DNA of 64,000 bases from Pseudomonas inefficax (GCF_900277125.1 NZ_OPYN01000232.1:62001-126000), one strand, 5' to 3'; shown: positions 52,161-62,169, counted from the first letter of the stretch. Notes: generated by a model from the sequence alone, not told the origin. Numbers and translations: made by a program.

Positions 52161-53858
52161 ATGTCCCAAGAATTCGATTACATCATCGTCGGTGCCGGCT
52201 CGGCCGGTAACACCCTGGCGACCCGCCTGACCGAAGACGCCGGCGTCACCGTATTGCTGCTGGAAGCCGGTGGCCCCGACTACCGCTTCGACTTCCGCAC
52301 CCAGATGCCAGCCGCCCTGGCCTTCCCGCTGCAGGGCCGCCGCTACAACTGGGCCTACGAGACCGACCCGGAACCGCACATGGACGGCCGCCGCATGGAG
52401 TGTGGCCGCGGCAAGGGCCTGGGCGGCTCGTCGCTGATCAACGGCATGTGCTACATCCGCGGTAACGCCATGGACTTCGACGGCTGGGCAGAACTGCCAG
52501 GCCTGGAAGACTGGACCTACCTGGACTGCCTGCCGTACTTCCGCAAGGCCGAAACCCGCGACATCGGCCCGAACGACTATCACGGCGGCGAAGGTCCGGT
52601 CAGCGTGACCACGCCAAAAGCTGGCAACAACCCGCTGTTCCACGCCATGGTCGAAGCCGGCGTGCAGGCCGGTTACCCGCGCACCGAAGACCTCAACGGC
52701 TACCAGCAGGAAGGCTTCGGTCCCATGGACCGTACCGTGACCAAGAACGGCCGCCGTTCCAGCACCGCTCGCGGCTACCTGGACCAGGCCAAGAAGCGCC
52801 CGAACCTGACCATCGTCACCCACGCCCTGACTGACCGCGTGCTGTTCGACGGCAAGCGCGCCATTGGCGTGACCTACCTGGTCGGCGACAGCGAAGAGCG
52901 CGTCGAAGCCCGTGCCCGCAAGGAAGTGATCGTCAGCTCCGGCGCAATCGCTTCGCCGCAATTGCTGCAGCGCTCCGGCGTTGGCCCGCGCGCCCTGCTG
53001 GAAAGCCTCGACATCCCTGTGGTGCACGACCTGCCGGGCGTTGGCGAAAACCTGCAGGACCACCTGGAACTGTACCTGCAGTACGCCTGCACCCAGCCGG
53101 TGTCGCTGTACCCGTCGCTGCTGTGGTGGAACCAGCCGGCCATCGGTGCCGAGTGGATGTTCAACGGCACCGGCATCGGCGCCAGCAACCAGTTCGAGGC
53201 CGGTGGTTTCATTCGTACCCGCCCTGAATTCAAGTGGCCGAACATCCAGTACCACTTCCTGCCGGTCGCGATTAACTACAACGGCTCCAACGGTGTGAAG
53301 GAACACGGCTTCCAGGCGCACATGGGCTCGATGCGCTCGCCAAGCCGTGGCCGTATCCAGGCCAAGTCGAAGGACCCGCGCCAGCACCCGAGCATCCTGT
53401 TCAACTACATGGCCACCGAGCAGGACTGGCAGGAATTCCGTGACGGCATCCGCCTGACCCGCGAAATCATGGCCCAGCCGGCGCTGGACCCGTACCGTGG
53501 TCGCGAGATCAGCCCGGGCGCGCACGTGCAGACCGACGAAGAACTGGACAAGTTCATCCGCGAGCACGCAGAAACCGCCTTCCACCCGTCGTGCTCGTGC
53601 AAGATGGGCACCGACGACATGGCGGTGGTCGATGGCGAAGGCCGCGTGCATGGCATGAAGGGCCTGCGTGTGGTCGATGCGTCGATCATGCCGATCATCA
53701 TCACCGGCAACCTCAACGCCACCACGATCATGATCGCCGAGAAGATCTCGGACAAGATCCGTGGCCGCAAGCCGCTGCCGCGCAGCACCGCCAAGTACTA
53801 CGTGGCGGGCGATGCACCGGTGAAGGGCAAGCCGATGCGTGAAGTGAAGCAGGCCTGA
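52161..53858 (+). CDS. betA: Choline dehydrogenase
   Basis: BetA oxidises choline to betaine aldehyde and can carry on to betaine; it is an FAD enzyme of the GMC family at the membrane. The 565 residues have the Rossmann motif VGAGSAGN near residue 10, the GMC signature GRGKGLGGSSLINGM, and the C-terminal active-site His in AFHPSCSCKMG. It is the last gene of betIBA, followed by a REP pair and a terminator. Confidence 0.98.
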   Translation: MSQEFDYIIVGAGSAGNTLATRLTEDAGVTVLLLEAGGPDYRFDFRTQMPAALAFPLQGRRYNWAYETDPEPHMDGRRMECGRGKGLGGSSLINGMCYIRGNAMDFDGWAELPGLEDWTYLDCLPYFRKAETRDIGPNDYHGGEGPVSVTTPKAGNNPLFHAMVEAGVQAGYPRTEDLNGYQQEGFGPMDRTVTKNGRRSSTARGYLDQAKKRPNLTIVTHALTDRVLFDGKRAIGVTYLVGDSEERVEARARKEVIVSSGAIASPQLLQRSGVGPRALLESLDIPVVHDLPGVGENLQDHLELYLQYACTQPVSLYPSLLWWNQPAIGAEWMFNGTGIGASNQFEAGGFIRTRPEFKWPNIQYHFLPVAINYNGSNGVKEHGFQAHMGSMRSPSRGRIQAKSKDPRQHPSILFNYMATEQDWQEFRDGIRLTREIMAQPALDPYRGREISPGAHVQTDEELDKFIREHAETAFHPSCSCKMGTDDMAVVDGEGRVHGMKGLRVVDASIMPIIITGNLNATTIMIAEKISDKIRGRKPLPRSTAKYYVAGDAPVKGKPMREVKQA

Positions 53859-53866
53859 TAAATCCC

Positions 53867-53962
53867 GGGGGCCGCTTTGCGGCCCATTCGCAGCGCAAGG
53901 CTGCTCCTACAGGAATACCCACTCCCCTGTAGGAGCAGCCTTGCGCTGCGAAGAGGCCCACC
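53867..53962. repeat. Paired REP element, GCAGCGCAAGGC variant
   Basis: Two inverted first-family units with GCAGCGCAAGG in place of GCAGCACAAGG; both arms carry the same change, so pairing is kept. It starts 8 bases after the betA stop. Confidence 0.9.
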
Positions 53963-53975
53963 CAGGCAACACCAG

Positions 53976-54003
53976 AAAGGCACCCACCGCGGTGCCTTTT
54001 TTT
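53976..54003 (+). terminator. Intrinsic terminator after betA
   Basis: Stem AAAGGCACC / GGTGCCTTT with a short loop, followed by a T run. It ends the betIBA transcript after the REP pair. Confidence 0.92.
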
Positions 54004-54109
54004 CATCTGCAGAAACGCTTTACAGCCTGCCAATTCATCAGGTTAGAATCGATTGGCACGCGACTTGCCAGTCAAGTCCTCTTTCCGCAATACCCCGGAG
54101 TACCTGCCT

Positions 54110-55852
54110 TTGGATGCAAGCACCATCAACAGCCTGTTCCTGATCGGCGCATTGCTGGTGGGCGCAAGTATCCTGGTCAGTTCGCTGTCGTCGCGCCTGG
54201 GCATTCCTATCCTGGTCATCATCCTCGCCGTCGGCATGGTCGCCGGCGTCGATGGTGGCGGCATCATCTTCAACAACTACCCGACCGCCTACCTGGTGGG
54301 CAACCTGGCGCTGGCCGTGATCCTGCTCGACGGCGGCCTGCGCACGCGGGTGGCGAGCTTCCGCGTGGCACTGTGGCCGGCGCTGTCGCTGGCCACCATC
54401 GGCGTGATGATCACCACCGCCCTCACCGGCCTGGTCGCCGCCTGGCTGTTCGACCTGAGCCTGATCCAGGGCCTGCTGATCGGCGCCATCGTCGGCTCCA
54501 CCGACGCCGCCGCGGTGTTCTCGCTGCTTGGCGGCAAAGGCCTGAACGAGCGGGTCACCGCCACCCTGGAGATCGAGTCGGGCAGCAACGACCCGATGGC
54601 GGTGTTCCTCACCGTTACCCTGATCGACATGATCGCCAGCGGCCAGACCGGCCTGCACTGGAGCCTGCTCACTCACCTGCTGCGCGAGTTCGGCATCGGC
54701 GGGCTGCTGGGCCTGGGCGGCGGCTGGCTGATGCTGCAACTGGTCAATCGCATCAAGCTGGCTGGTGGCCTGTACCCCATCCTGGTGATCGCCGGCGGCC
54801 TGGTGGTGTTCTCGTTGACCAACGCCCTGCACGGCAGCGGCTTCCTCGCCGTGTACCTGTGCGGCCTGGTGCTGGGCAACAAGCCGATCCGCAGCCGCCA
54901 CGGTATCCTGCACATGCTCGACGGCATGGCCTGGCTGGCGCAGATCGGCATGTTCCTGGTGCTGGGGCTGCTGGTCACGCCCCACGACCTGCTGCCCATC
55001 GCCCTGCCGGCGCTGGGCCTGGCGCTGTGGATGATCCTGGTGGCGCGGCCGCTGTCGGTGGTCGCCGCGCTGCTGCCGTTCAAGGCTTTCCATGGCCGCG
55101 AAAAGGGCTTTATCTCCTGGGTCGGCCTGCGCGGTGCGGTACCGATCATCCTTGCGGTGTTCCCGTTGATGGCGGGTCTGCCGGACGCCCAGCTGTTCTT
55201 CAACCTGGCCTTCTTCATCGTGCTGGTGTCGCTGCTGGTGCAAGGCACCAGCCTGCCGTGGATGGCCAAACTGCTGAAAGTGACGGTTCCGCCAGACCCG
55301 GCACCAATCTCCCGTTCTGCCCTGGAAGTGCACATCACCAGCGAGTGGGAAATGTTCGTCTACCGACTGGGCGCCGAAAAATGGTGCATCGGCGCCGCCC
55401 TGCGCGAGTTGAAAATGCCCGAAGGCACGCGGATCGCCGCGCTGTTCCGGGGCGAACAGTTGCTGCACCCGTCGGGCAGCACCGTGCTGGAAGTGGGTGA
55501 TATGCTCTGCGTGATCGGCCACGAGCACAACCTGCCGGCTCTGGGCAAACTGTTCAGCCAGGCGCCACAACGTGGCCTGGACCTGCGTTTCTTCGGCGAC
55601 TTCGTGCTCGAAGGCGATGCCGAACTGGGTGCGGTGGCAGCTCTGTACGGCCTGAAACTCGACGGCCTGGATGCGAAAATGCCGCTGGCCCAGTTCATCC
55701 GACAGAAGGTCGGAGGCGCTCCAGTAGTAGGTGACCAGGTCGAATGGCATGGCACGATCTGGACCGTGGCCACCATGGACGGGAACAAGATCCAGAAAGT
55801 GGGCGTCAGATTCCCCGAAGGAACGCGACCCGGACCAGGATTGTTCCTCTAA
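54110..55852 (+). CDS. nhaP2: Potassium/proton antiporter, NhaP2 (CvrA) type
   Basis: A CPA1-family cation/proton antiporter with about 12 membrane helices followed by a cytoplasmic RCK-like C-terminal domain (about 400-580, starting SALEVHITSEWEMFVYRL). I choose the TTG at 54110 (product MDASTINSLFLIG): GGAG lies 9 bases upstream and this gives 580 residues, the length I recall for NhaP2; the ATG at 54053 would add 19 unrelated residues. The helix-5 acidic region STDAAAVFSLLGGKG and ESGSNDP carry the conserved transport Asp residues. mscK-like gene follows after 35 bases. Confidence 0.92.
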   Translation: MDASTINSLFLIGALLVGASILVSSLSSRLGIPILVIILAVGMVAGVDGGGIIFNNYPTAYLVGNLALAVILLDGGLRTRVASFRVALWPALSLATIGVMITTALTGLVAAWLFDLSLIQGLLIGAIVGSTDAAAVFSLLGGKGLNERVTATLEIESGSNDPMAVFLTVTLIDMIASGQTGLHWSLLTHLLREFGIGGLLGLGGGWLMLQLVNRIKLAGGLYPILVIAGGLVVFSLTNALHGSGFLAVYLCGLVLGNKPIRSRHGILHMLDGMAWLAQIGMFLVLGLLVTPHDLLPIALPALGLALWMILVARPLSVVAALLPFKAFHGREKGFISWVGLRGAVPIILAVFPLMAGLPDAQLFFNLAFFIVLVSLLVQGTSLPWMAKLLKVTVPPDPAPISRSALEVHITSEWEMFVYRLGAEKWCIGAALRELKMPEGTRIAALFRGEQLLHPSGSTVLEVGDMLCVIGHEHNLPALGKLFSQAPQRGLDLRFFGDFVLEGDAELGAVAALYGLKLDGLDAKMPLAQFIRQKVGGAPVVGDQVEWHGTIWTVATMDGNKIQKVGVRFPEGTRPGPGLFL

Positions 55853-55887
55853 ACTTCGTTTCTGCCGGATCCACAAGTAATCTGCCT

Positions 55888-58800
55888 ATGTCTCTGCGCG
55901 TGTACCTTCGCACAGCCCTCCTCGGGCTGTGTCTGTCTCTCTCTTTTGCAGCCACTGCAGCAGAAGCCCCGACCACCGCCAGCATCCAGAACAGCCTCGA
56001 CAAGATCGCCGAGCGCAAGCTGCCCGAGGCCGAGCAGAAAGCCCTGCAGCAGGTGCTGGAGCAAACCCTCAGCCTGCTCGCCAGCAAGGAAGACAACGAG
56101 AAGAAACTCGCCGCGCTGAAGCAGCAGCTGGCCGGCGCGCCGAAAGAAACCAGCGACAGCCAGCGCGAACTGGCCAAGTTCAAGGAAAGCAAGCCTCAGC
56201 CGGTCGCCCAGCGTTACGCCACCCTGTCGGTGCCGCAACTGGAGCAGATGCTCAGCGAGCGCAGCACCCTGCAGGGTGAGCTGCAGAAGGCGTTGTCCGA
56301 AGCCAACAGCCTGATCATCAACTCGCAAACCCGCCCGGAACGCGCCCAGGCCGAAATCAGCAGCAGCCAGGCGCGTACCCAGCAGATCAACAACATCCTC
56401 AAGACTGGCAAGGACGCCGGCAAACCGATCAACGCCGACCAGCGTAATCAGTTGAATGCCGAACTGGCCTCGCTAAACGCGCTGACACTGCTGCGCCGCC
56501 AGGAGCTGGCCGGCAACAGCCTGCTGCAAGACCTGGGCAACGCCCGCCACGACCTGCTGATCGAGCGCGCCGCGCGCCTGGAGCAGGAAATCCAGGACCT
56601 GCAGACCCTGATCAACGACAAGCGCCTGGCCCAGTCCCAGGAAGCGGTCACCCAGCAGTCGATCGAAGCCCAGAAAGCCGGCGGCAGCAGCCTGCTGGCC
56701 ACCGAAAGCGCGGTCAACCTCAAGCTCTCCGACTACCTGCTGAAAAGCACCGACCGCCTCAACGAACTGACCCAGCAGAACCTGCGCACCAAGCAGCAAC
56801 TGGACAGCCTGACCCAGGCCGACCAGGCGCTGGACGAGCAGATCAACGTGCTCAAGGGCAGTCTGCTGCTGTCGAAAATCCTATACAAGCAGAAGCAGAC
56901 CCTGCCGCACCTGAAGGTCGATCGCGACCTGGCCGACCAGATCGCCGACACCCGCCTGTACCAGTTCGAAGTCAACCAGCAACGCGAGCAGATGAGCAGC
57001 CCGGTCACCTACGTCGACAAACTGCTGGCTGCCCAACCACAGGAAGAGGTGACGCCACAGCTGCGCAAGGCCTTGCTGGAAGTGGCGATTACCCGCAGCG
57101 ACCTGCTCGAGCGGCTGAACCGCGAGCTGTCGGCGCTGCTCAACGAATCGATCACCCTGCAGCTCAACCAGAAGCAGCTGCTGGACACCGCCCAGAGCCT
57201 GCGCACCACCCTCGACGAGCAGATGTTCTGGATCCCCAGCAACAAGCCGCTGGACTGGGACTGGCTGCGCTATGTGCCGGAGCGCCTGGCCGACCAGGTG
57301 GCCAACCTGCCGTGGGGCTCGGGCCTGAAGGAGCTGGGCGACGGCCTGAGCCAGCGCCCGTTGCTGTTCCTGCCGCTGCTGCTGGTGATCGGCGCCCTGC
57401 TGTGGCGGCGCAAATACCTGTACCAACGGCTGGGCAAGGTGCACCAGGACATCGGCCACTTCCGCCGTGACAGCCAGTGGCACACGCCCCAGGCGATCCT
57501 CATCAACATCCTTCTGGCGATGCCGGTCAGCCTGGGCCTGGCCCTGTGCAGCTACGCCCTGCAGATCGACGCCCGCGGGCAGAATGCCAACCTCGGCGCC
57601 GCCCTCTGGCAACTGGCCCAGGCCTGGCTGGTGTTCTACACCGCCTACCGCATCCTCGCCCCGGGCGGCGTGGCGGAAATCCACTTCCGCTGGCACAAGC
57701 CGCAGGTCGAGTTCCTGCGCGGCTGGGTGCGCCGCCTGGGCACCGTGGTACTGGCACTGGTCGGTGTGGTGGCGGTGGCCGAACATCAGCCTTCAGCCCT
57801 GGCCGATGATGTGCTGGGCATCGGCGTGGTGCTGACCTGCTACGCCCTGATGGCCTGGCTACTTAGCCGCCTGCTGCTCAGCAGCCCGGCACACCGCGAC
57901 ACCTCGCTGTTCCGCAAGGCCGTGGGCGTGGCCTTCACCGCCCTGCCCATCGCCCTGTTCGTGGCCGTGTGCTTCGGCTACTACTACACCGCGCTGAAAC
58001 TTACCGACCGTCTGATCTATACCTTGTACCTGCTGCTGTTCTGGCTGGTGATCGAAGCCGCCTTCGTGCGTGGCCTGTCGGTGGCGGCACGGCGCCTGGC
58101 CTACCAGCGCGCACTGAGCAAACGTGCAGCGGCCAAGGAAGGGCTGGATGGCGAAGTCATCACCGAAGAACCAACGCTGGACATCGAACAGGTCAACCAA
58201 CAGTCGCTGCGCCTGATCCGCCTGGCGCTGCTTGGCGGCTTCATCGCTGGCCTGTACTGGGTGTGGTCGGACCTGATCTCGGTGTTCGCCTACCTCAACA
58301 ACTTCGTCCTCTACGAATACACCAGCGGCACCGGCGCCGCCGCCAGCATGGTGCCGATCAGCCTCGGCGACCTGCTGGGCGCACTGGTGATAGTCGGCAT
58401 CACCTTTGCCCTGGCCGGCAACTTGCCGGGCCTGCTGGAAGTGCTGGTGCTGTCCCGCCTGAACCTCGCCCAGGGCAGTGCCTACGCCACCACCACGCTG
58501 TTGTCGTACACCATTGTCGGTATCGGCATCGTCAGCACCCTGTCGACCCTGGGGGTCAGCTGGGACAAGCTGCAATGGTTGGTGGCCGCGCTGTCGGTGG
58601 GCCTGGGCTTCGGCATGCAGGAGATCTTCGCCAACTTCATCTCCGGCATTATGATCCTGTTCGAGCGCCCGGTACGGATCGGCGACACCATCACCATCGG
58701 CAACCTGTCGGGCACGGTGAGCAAGATCCGCATCCGCGCCACCACCATCACCGATTTCGACCGCAAGGACATCATCGTACCCAACAAGACCTTCATCACC

Positions 58801-59196
58801 GGCCAGCTGATCAACTGGTCGCTGACCGACACGGTCACCCGGGTAACGCTGAAGCTGGGCATCGACTATGGCTCGGACCTGGACCTGGTGCGCGATCTGC
58901 TGCTCAAGGGCGCCCACGAAAACCCACGCGTGCTCAAGGACCCGGAGCCGATCGTGTACTTCCTCAACTTCGGCGAGAGCTCGCTGGACCACGAGCTGCG
59001 CATGCACGTACGCGACCTGGGCGATCGCAACCCGACGCTGGACGAGATCAACCGCTACATCAACCGCGAGTTCAAGGCCCACAACATCAAGATCTCGGTA
59101 CGCCAGGTCGAGGTGTTCCTGATGGACTCGAAGGGCGGCAAGCAGCAGCTGATTCCAATGGAACAGCCGAAACCGGATGGCACTGCTTCGGCCTGA
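55888..59196 (+). CDS. mscK: Large mechanosensitive channel, MscK/KefA type
   Basis: A 1102-residue inner-membrane protein of the large MscS family. The ATG at 55888 begins a signal peptide (cleavage after TAA/AEA near residue 24). A periplasmic coiled-coil region spans about 30-450, then several membrane helices from about 490, then the MscS core with the glycine-alanine-rich pore helix GLGFGMQEIFANFISG and the beta domain (RPVRIGDTITIGN). It opens under hypo-osmotic tension to release ions. Its position right after the antiporter suggests linked osmotic or potassium control. Confidence 0.93.
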   Translation: MSLRVYLRTALLGLCLSLSFAATAAEAPTTASIQNSLDKIAERKLPEAEQKALQQVLEQTLSLLASKEDNEKKLAALKQQLAGAPKETSDSQRELAKFKESKPQPVAQRYATLSVPQLEQMLSERSTLQGELQKALSEANSLIINSQTRPERAQAEISSSQARTQQINNILKTGKDAGKPINADQRNQLNAELASLNALTLLRRQELAGNSLLQDLGNARHDLLIERAARLEQEIQDLQTLINDKRLAQSQEAVTQQSIEAQKAGGSSLLATESAVNLKLSDYLLKSTDRLNELTQQNLRTKQQLDSLTQADQALDEQINVLKGSLLLSKILYKQKQTLPHLKVDRDLADQIADTRLYQFEVNQQREQMSSPVTYVDKLLAAQPQEEVTPQLRKALLEVAITRSDLLERLNRELSALLNESITLQLNQKQLLDTAQSLRTTLDEQMFWIPSNKPLDWDWLRYVPERLADQVANLPWGSGLKELGDGLSQRPLLFLPLLLVIGALLWRRKYLYQRLGKVHQDIGHFRRDSQWHTPQAILINILLAMPVSLGLALCSYALQIDARGQNANLGAALWQLAQAWLVFYTAYRILAPGGVAEIHFRWHKPQVEFLRGWVRRLGTVVLALVGVVAVAEHQPSALADDVLGIGVVLTCYALMAWLLSRLLLSSPAHRDTSLFRKAVGVAFTALPIALFVAVCFGYYYTALKLTDRLIYTLYLLLFWLVIEAAFVRGLSVAARRLAYQRALSKRAAAKEGLDGEVITEEPTLDIEQVNQQSLRLIRLALLGGFIAGLYWVWSDLISVFAYLNNFVLYEYTSGTGAAASMVPISLGDLLGALVIVGITFALAGNLPGLLEVLVLSRLNLAQGSAYATTTLLSYTIVGIGIVSTLSTLGVSWDKLQWLVAALSVGLGFGMQEIFANFISGIMILFERPVRIGDTITIGNLSGTVSKIRIRATTITDFDRKDIIVPNKTFITGQLINWSLTDTVTRVTLKLGIDYGSDLDLVRDLLLKGAHENPRVLKDPEPIVYFLNFGESSLDHELRMHVRDLGDRNPTLDEINRYINREFKAHNIKISVRQVEVFLMDSKGGKQQLIPMEQPKPDGTASA

Positions 59197-59230
59197 GTGG
59201 GCTCTAATACTTTATTCTGTGCAGAATCCC

Positions 59231-59348
59231 TGCGAGGGCTTCGCCCTCGTTCGCGGGCACGCCCGCTCCCACAAGGGCCGCGCCGCTCTCAGGCACTGCG
59301 CAATACCTGTGGGAGCGGGCTTGCCCGCGAAGGGCCGCAAAGCGGCCC
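59231..59348. repeat. Paired REP element, CGCGGGCACGCCCGC family
   Basis: Two inverted second-family units; the left has GGGCACGCCC and the right GGGCTTGCCC, so the pair is not exact. A GCGAGGGCTTCGCCCTCG hairpin precedes it. It lies between mscK and selO. Confidence 0.88.
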
Positions 59349-59376
59349 CAGTCCATCAATCTCTGGAGCCGGCCCC

Positions 59377-60837
59377 GTGAAAGCCCTCGACCAACTCACC
59401 TTCGACAACCGCTTCGCCCGCCTGGGCGACGCGTTCTCCACCCAGGTCCTGCCCGAACCCATCGCAGACCCACGCCTGGTGGTAGCGAGCGAGTCGGCCA
59501 TGGCGCTGCTCGACCTCGACCCGGCCCAGGCAGCACTGCCGGTTTTTGCCGAACTGTTCAGCGGCCACAAGCTATGGGAAGAGGCCGACCCGCGGGCGAT
59601 GGTCTATTCCGGCCATCAGTTCGGCTCCTACAACCCGCGCCTGGGTGATGGCCGCGGTCTGCTGCTGGCCGAAGTGCTGAATGACCAGGGCGAGCACTGG
59701 GACCTGCACCTCAAGGGCGCCGGACAGACGCCCTACTCGCGCATGGGCGATGGCCGTGCTGTGCTGCGTTCCTCGATCCGCGAGTTCCTTGCCTCCGAGG
59801 CCCTGCACGCCCTCGGCATTCCCAGCAGCCGGGCACTGTGCGTGATCGGCTCGAGCACCCCGGTGTGGCGCGAAACCCGCGAGAGCGCGGCCATGCTCAC
59901 CCGCCTGGCGCAGAGCCATGTGCGTTTCGGGCATTTCGAATACTTCTACTACACCAGGCAACCAGAACAACAGCGCGTGCTGATCGACCACGTACTGGAG
60001 CAGCACTACCCCGAATGCCGCGATGCCGAGCAGCCCTATCTGGCCATGTTCCGCACCATCGTCGAGCGCAATGCCGAGCTGATCGCCCGCTGGCAGGCCT
60101 ATGGCTTCTGCCACGGGGTAATGAACACCGACAACATGTCGATCCTCGGTATCACCTTCGACTTCGGCCCATATGCCTTCCTCGACGACTTCGACGCCAA
60201 CTTCATCTGCAACCACTCCGACGGCCGTGGCCGCTACAGCTACGCCAACCAGGTACCGATCGCCCACTGGAACCTCAGTGCACTGGCCCAGGCGCTGACC
60301 ACGGTGATCGAAGTCGAACCGCTCAAGGAAGCGCTGGGCCTGTTCCTGCCGCTGTACCAGGCACACTACCTGGACCTGATGCGCCGGCGTCTGGGCCTGA
60401 CCACCGCGGAAGACGACGACATGGCGTTGGTAGAGCGCCTGCTGCAGCGCATGCAGAGCGGTGGCGTGGACTACAACCTGTTCTTCCGCAAGCTGGGCGA
60501 TCAGCCGGTGGCCGAGGCGCTGAAGGTGGTACGCGACAACTTCATCGACCTGGCCGGCTTCGACGCTTGGGGCACCGACTACCTGGCCCGCTGCGAGCGC
60601 GAAGCGGGCAATGCCGAGGGTCGGCGGGAACGGATGCACGCAGTGAACCCGCTGTATGTATTGCGCAACTATCTGGCACAGAAGGCCATCGAAGCGGCCG
60701 AAGCGGGGGATTACAGTGAAGTGCGACGGCTGCATGAGGTGCTGAGCAAGCCCTTCGAAGAGCAGCCAGGGATGCAGGCCTACGCCGAACGCCCGCCGGA
60801 ATGGGGCAAGCACCTGGAAATCAGCTGCTCATCATGA
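59377..60837 (+). CDS. selO: Protein adenylyltransferase SelO
   Basis: SelO is a pseudokinase that AMPylates protein hydroxyls and is linked to redox stress. The GTG at 59377 follows TGGAG and gives 486 residues; the earlier open frame runs through the REP element. Family segments are YSGHQFGSYNPRLGDGRGLLL, LKGAGQTPYSRMGDGRAVLR, and GVMNTDNMSILG, where the kinase-like residues act with ATP bound in flipped orientation. trxC, a thioredoxin gene, follows, in keeping with a redox theme. Confidence 0.95.
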   Translation: MKALDQLTFDNRFARLGDAFSTQVLPEPIADPRLVVASESAMALLDLDPAQAALPVFAELFSGHKLWEEADPRAMVYSGHQFGSYNPRLGDGRGLLLAEVLNDQGEHWDLHLKGAGQTPYSRMGDGRAVLRSSIREFLASEALHALGIPSSRALCVIGSSTPVWRETRESAAMLTRLAQSHVRFGHFEYFYYTRQPEQQRVLIDHVLEQHYPECRDAEQPYLAMFRTIVERNAELIARWQAYGFCHGVMNTDNMSILGITFDFGPYAFLDDFDANFICNHSDGRGRYSYANQVPIAHWNLSALAQALTTVIEVEPLKEALGLFLPLYQAHYLDLMRRRLGLTTAEDDDMALVERLLQRMQSGGVDYNLFFRKLGDQPVAEALKVVRDNFIDLAGFDAWGTDYLARCEREAGNAEGRRERMHAVNPLYVLRNYLAQKAIEAAEAGDYSEVRRLHEVLSKPFEEQPGMQAYAERPPEWGKHLEISCSS

Positions 60838-60841
60838 ATCC

Positions 60842-60944
60842 TGGGGCCGCTGCGCGGCCCATCGCGACACAAGGCCGCTCCTACATGGGTACGCGGACTC
60901 CTGTAGGAGCGGCCTTGTGTCGCGATGGGCTGCAAAGCAGCCCC
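60842..60944. repeat. Paired REP element, GCGACACAAGGC variant
   Basis: Two inverted units with ATCGCGACACAAGGCCGCTC arms and outer GGCCGCTGCGCGGCC and GCTGCAAAGCAGC hairpins, between selO and trxC. Confidence 0.9.
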
Positions 60945-60964
60945 AAAAATCTCAAGGAAACGAC

Positions 60965-61399
60965 ATGTCCGAACCACTGGTAATCCCCTGCCCCCACTGC
61001 AACGGCCTCAACCGCCTGCCCGCCGAGCGCCTGGGCGACGCGCCGAAATGCGGCCGCTGCAAACAGGATGTGCTGCTGAGCACCCCCTTCGAACTTACCG
61101 AAGCCAGCTACGCCAGCCAGATTAAAGGCGACCTGCCGCTACTGGTCGACATCTGGGCTGACTGGTGCGGCCCGTGCAAGTCCTTCGCCCCCACCTTCGA
61201 ACAGGCCGCCCGCCAGCTGTCCGGCCGCTGCCGCCTGGCCAAGCTCGACAGCGAAGCCAACCGCAACCTGGCCGGGCAACTGGGCATTCGCTCGATCCCC
61301 AACCTGCTGCTGTTCAGGAATGGCCGTGAAGTCAGCCGCCAGGCCGGGGCGTTCCCACTCCAGTCGTTGCTGGATTGGTTGCGTAGCCAGGGGGTCTAA
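60965..61399 (+). CDS. trxC: Thioredoxin 2
   Basis: A 144-residue thioredoxin with an N-terminal zinc-binding extension. The zinc ligands are Cys9 and Cys12 (CPHC) and Cys29 and Cys32 (CGRC); the redox site is WCGPC with Cys68 and Cys71. The cis-proline region SIPNLLLF is conserved. The ATG at 60965 follows AAGGAAA. The stop codon overlaps the stop of the convergent ParA-like gene by three bases, leaving no room for a terminator between them. Confidence 0.96.
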   Translation: MSEPLVIPCPHCNGLNRLPAERLGDAPKCGRCKQDVLLSTPFELTEASYASQIKGDLPLLVDIWADWCGPCKSFAPTFEQAARQLSGRCRLAKLDSEANRNLAGQLGIRSIPNLLLFRNGREVSRQAGAFPLQSLLDWLRSQGV

Positions 61400-62169
61400 G
61401 CGTTCTCTTCGAGCAGCGAATGCAACTCGACAAACTGCTGGGTCAGCTTGTGCTTGGGCTCAAGGTGAATCAGCGGCAGGCTGGCATGGTGCGACTCACG
61501 CATTTTCACCGAGCTACCCAGGTACACCGGTAGCACCGGCAGGCCTTCTTCCAGCAGTTCGTCGAGCATCTGCTGCGGCAGGCTGGCGCGAGACTGGAAC
61601 TGGTTGACCACGATGCCTTCGACCACCAGTTCTTCGTTGTGATCTTCCTTGAGCTCTTCGATCTCGGCCAGCAGGCCGTACAGTGCCTGGCGCGAGAAGC
61701 TATCGCAGTCGAAAGGGATCAATACACGATCGGCGGCGATCAGCGCGGAAACCGCGTAGAAGTTCAGTGCTGGCGGGGTATCGATATAGATCCGCTCGTA
61801 GTCCTCGTCCAGTTCGTCGAGGAGCTTACGCAGCTTGTTGATCTTGTGCTTGGCCTCCAGCTTGGGCTGCAGGTCGGCCAGTTCAGCCGTGGCGGTGACC
61901 ACGTGCAAGTTGTCGAACGGGGTTTCATAGATATCGACCTTGTTCTTCTTGCTGAACGGCCCGCTGGACAGGCTCTGCTTGAAGAAATCGGCAATCCCCA
62001 TGGGGATGTCCTCGCCGGTGAGGCCGGTGAGGTACTGGGTCGAGTTGGCCTGGGCATCCAGGTCGATCAGCAGTGTCCGGTAGCCTTCATTGGCACTGAC
62101 CGCCGCCAGGTTGCAGGCAATGCTAGACTTGCCCACGCCACCTTTCTGATTGAACACCACGCGCCGCAT
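61396..62169 (-). CDS. ParA-family ATPase (orphan)
   Basis: A 257-residue ParA/MinD-type ATPase. The start MRRVVFNQKGGVGKSS gives the deviant Walker A KGGVGKS at 9-15; Walker A' and B-like segments LLIDLDAQANST and IYIDTPPALN follow. No ParB or centromere-like repeats are visible nearby, so it is not an obvious chromosome or plasmid segregation pair. Orphan ParA proteins position chemoreceptors, polar machines or other cargo. The frame upstream of this ATG overlaps a REP element and was not used. Confidence 0.93.
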   Translation of the reverse strand: MRRVVFNQKGGVGKSSIACNLAAVSANEGYRTLLIDLDAQANSTQYLTGLTGEDIPMGIADFFKQSLSSGPFSKKNKVDIYETPFDNLHVVTATAELADLQPKLEAKHKINKLRKLLDELDEDYERIYIDTPPALNFYAVSALIAADRVLIPFDCDSFSRQALYGLLAEIEELKEDHNEELVVEGIVVNQFQSRASLPQQMLDELLEEGLPVLPVYLGSSVKMRESHHASLPLIHLEPKHKLTQQFVELHSLLEENA

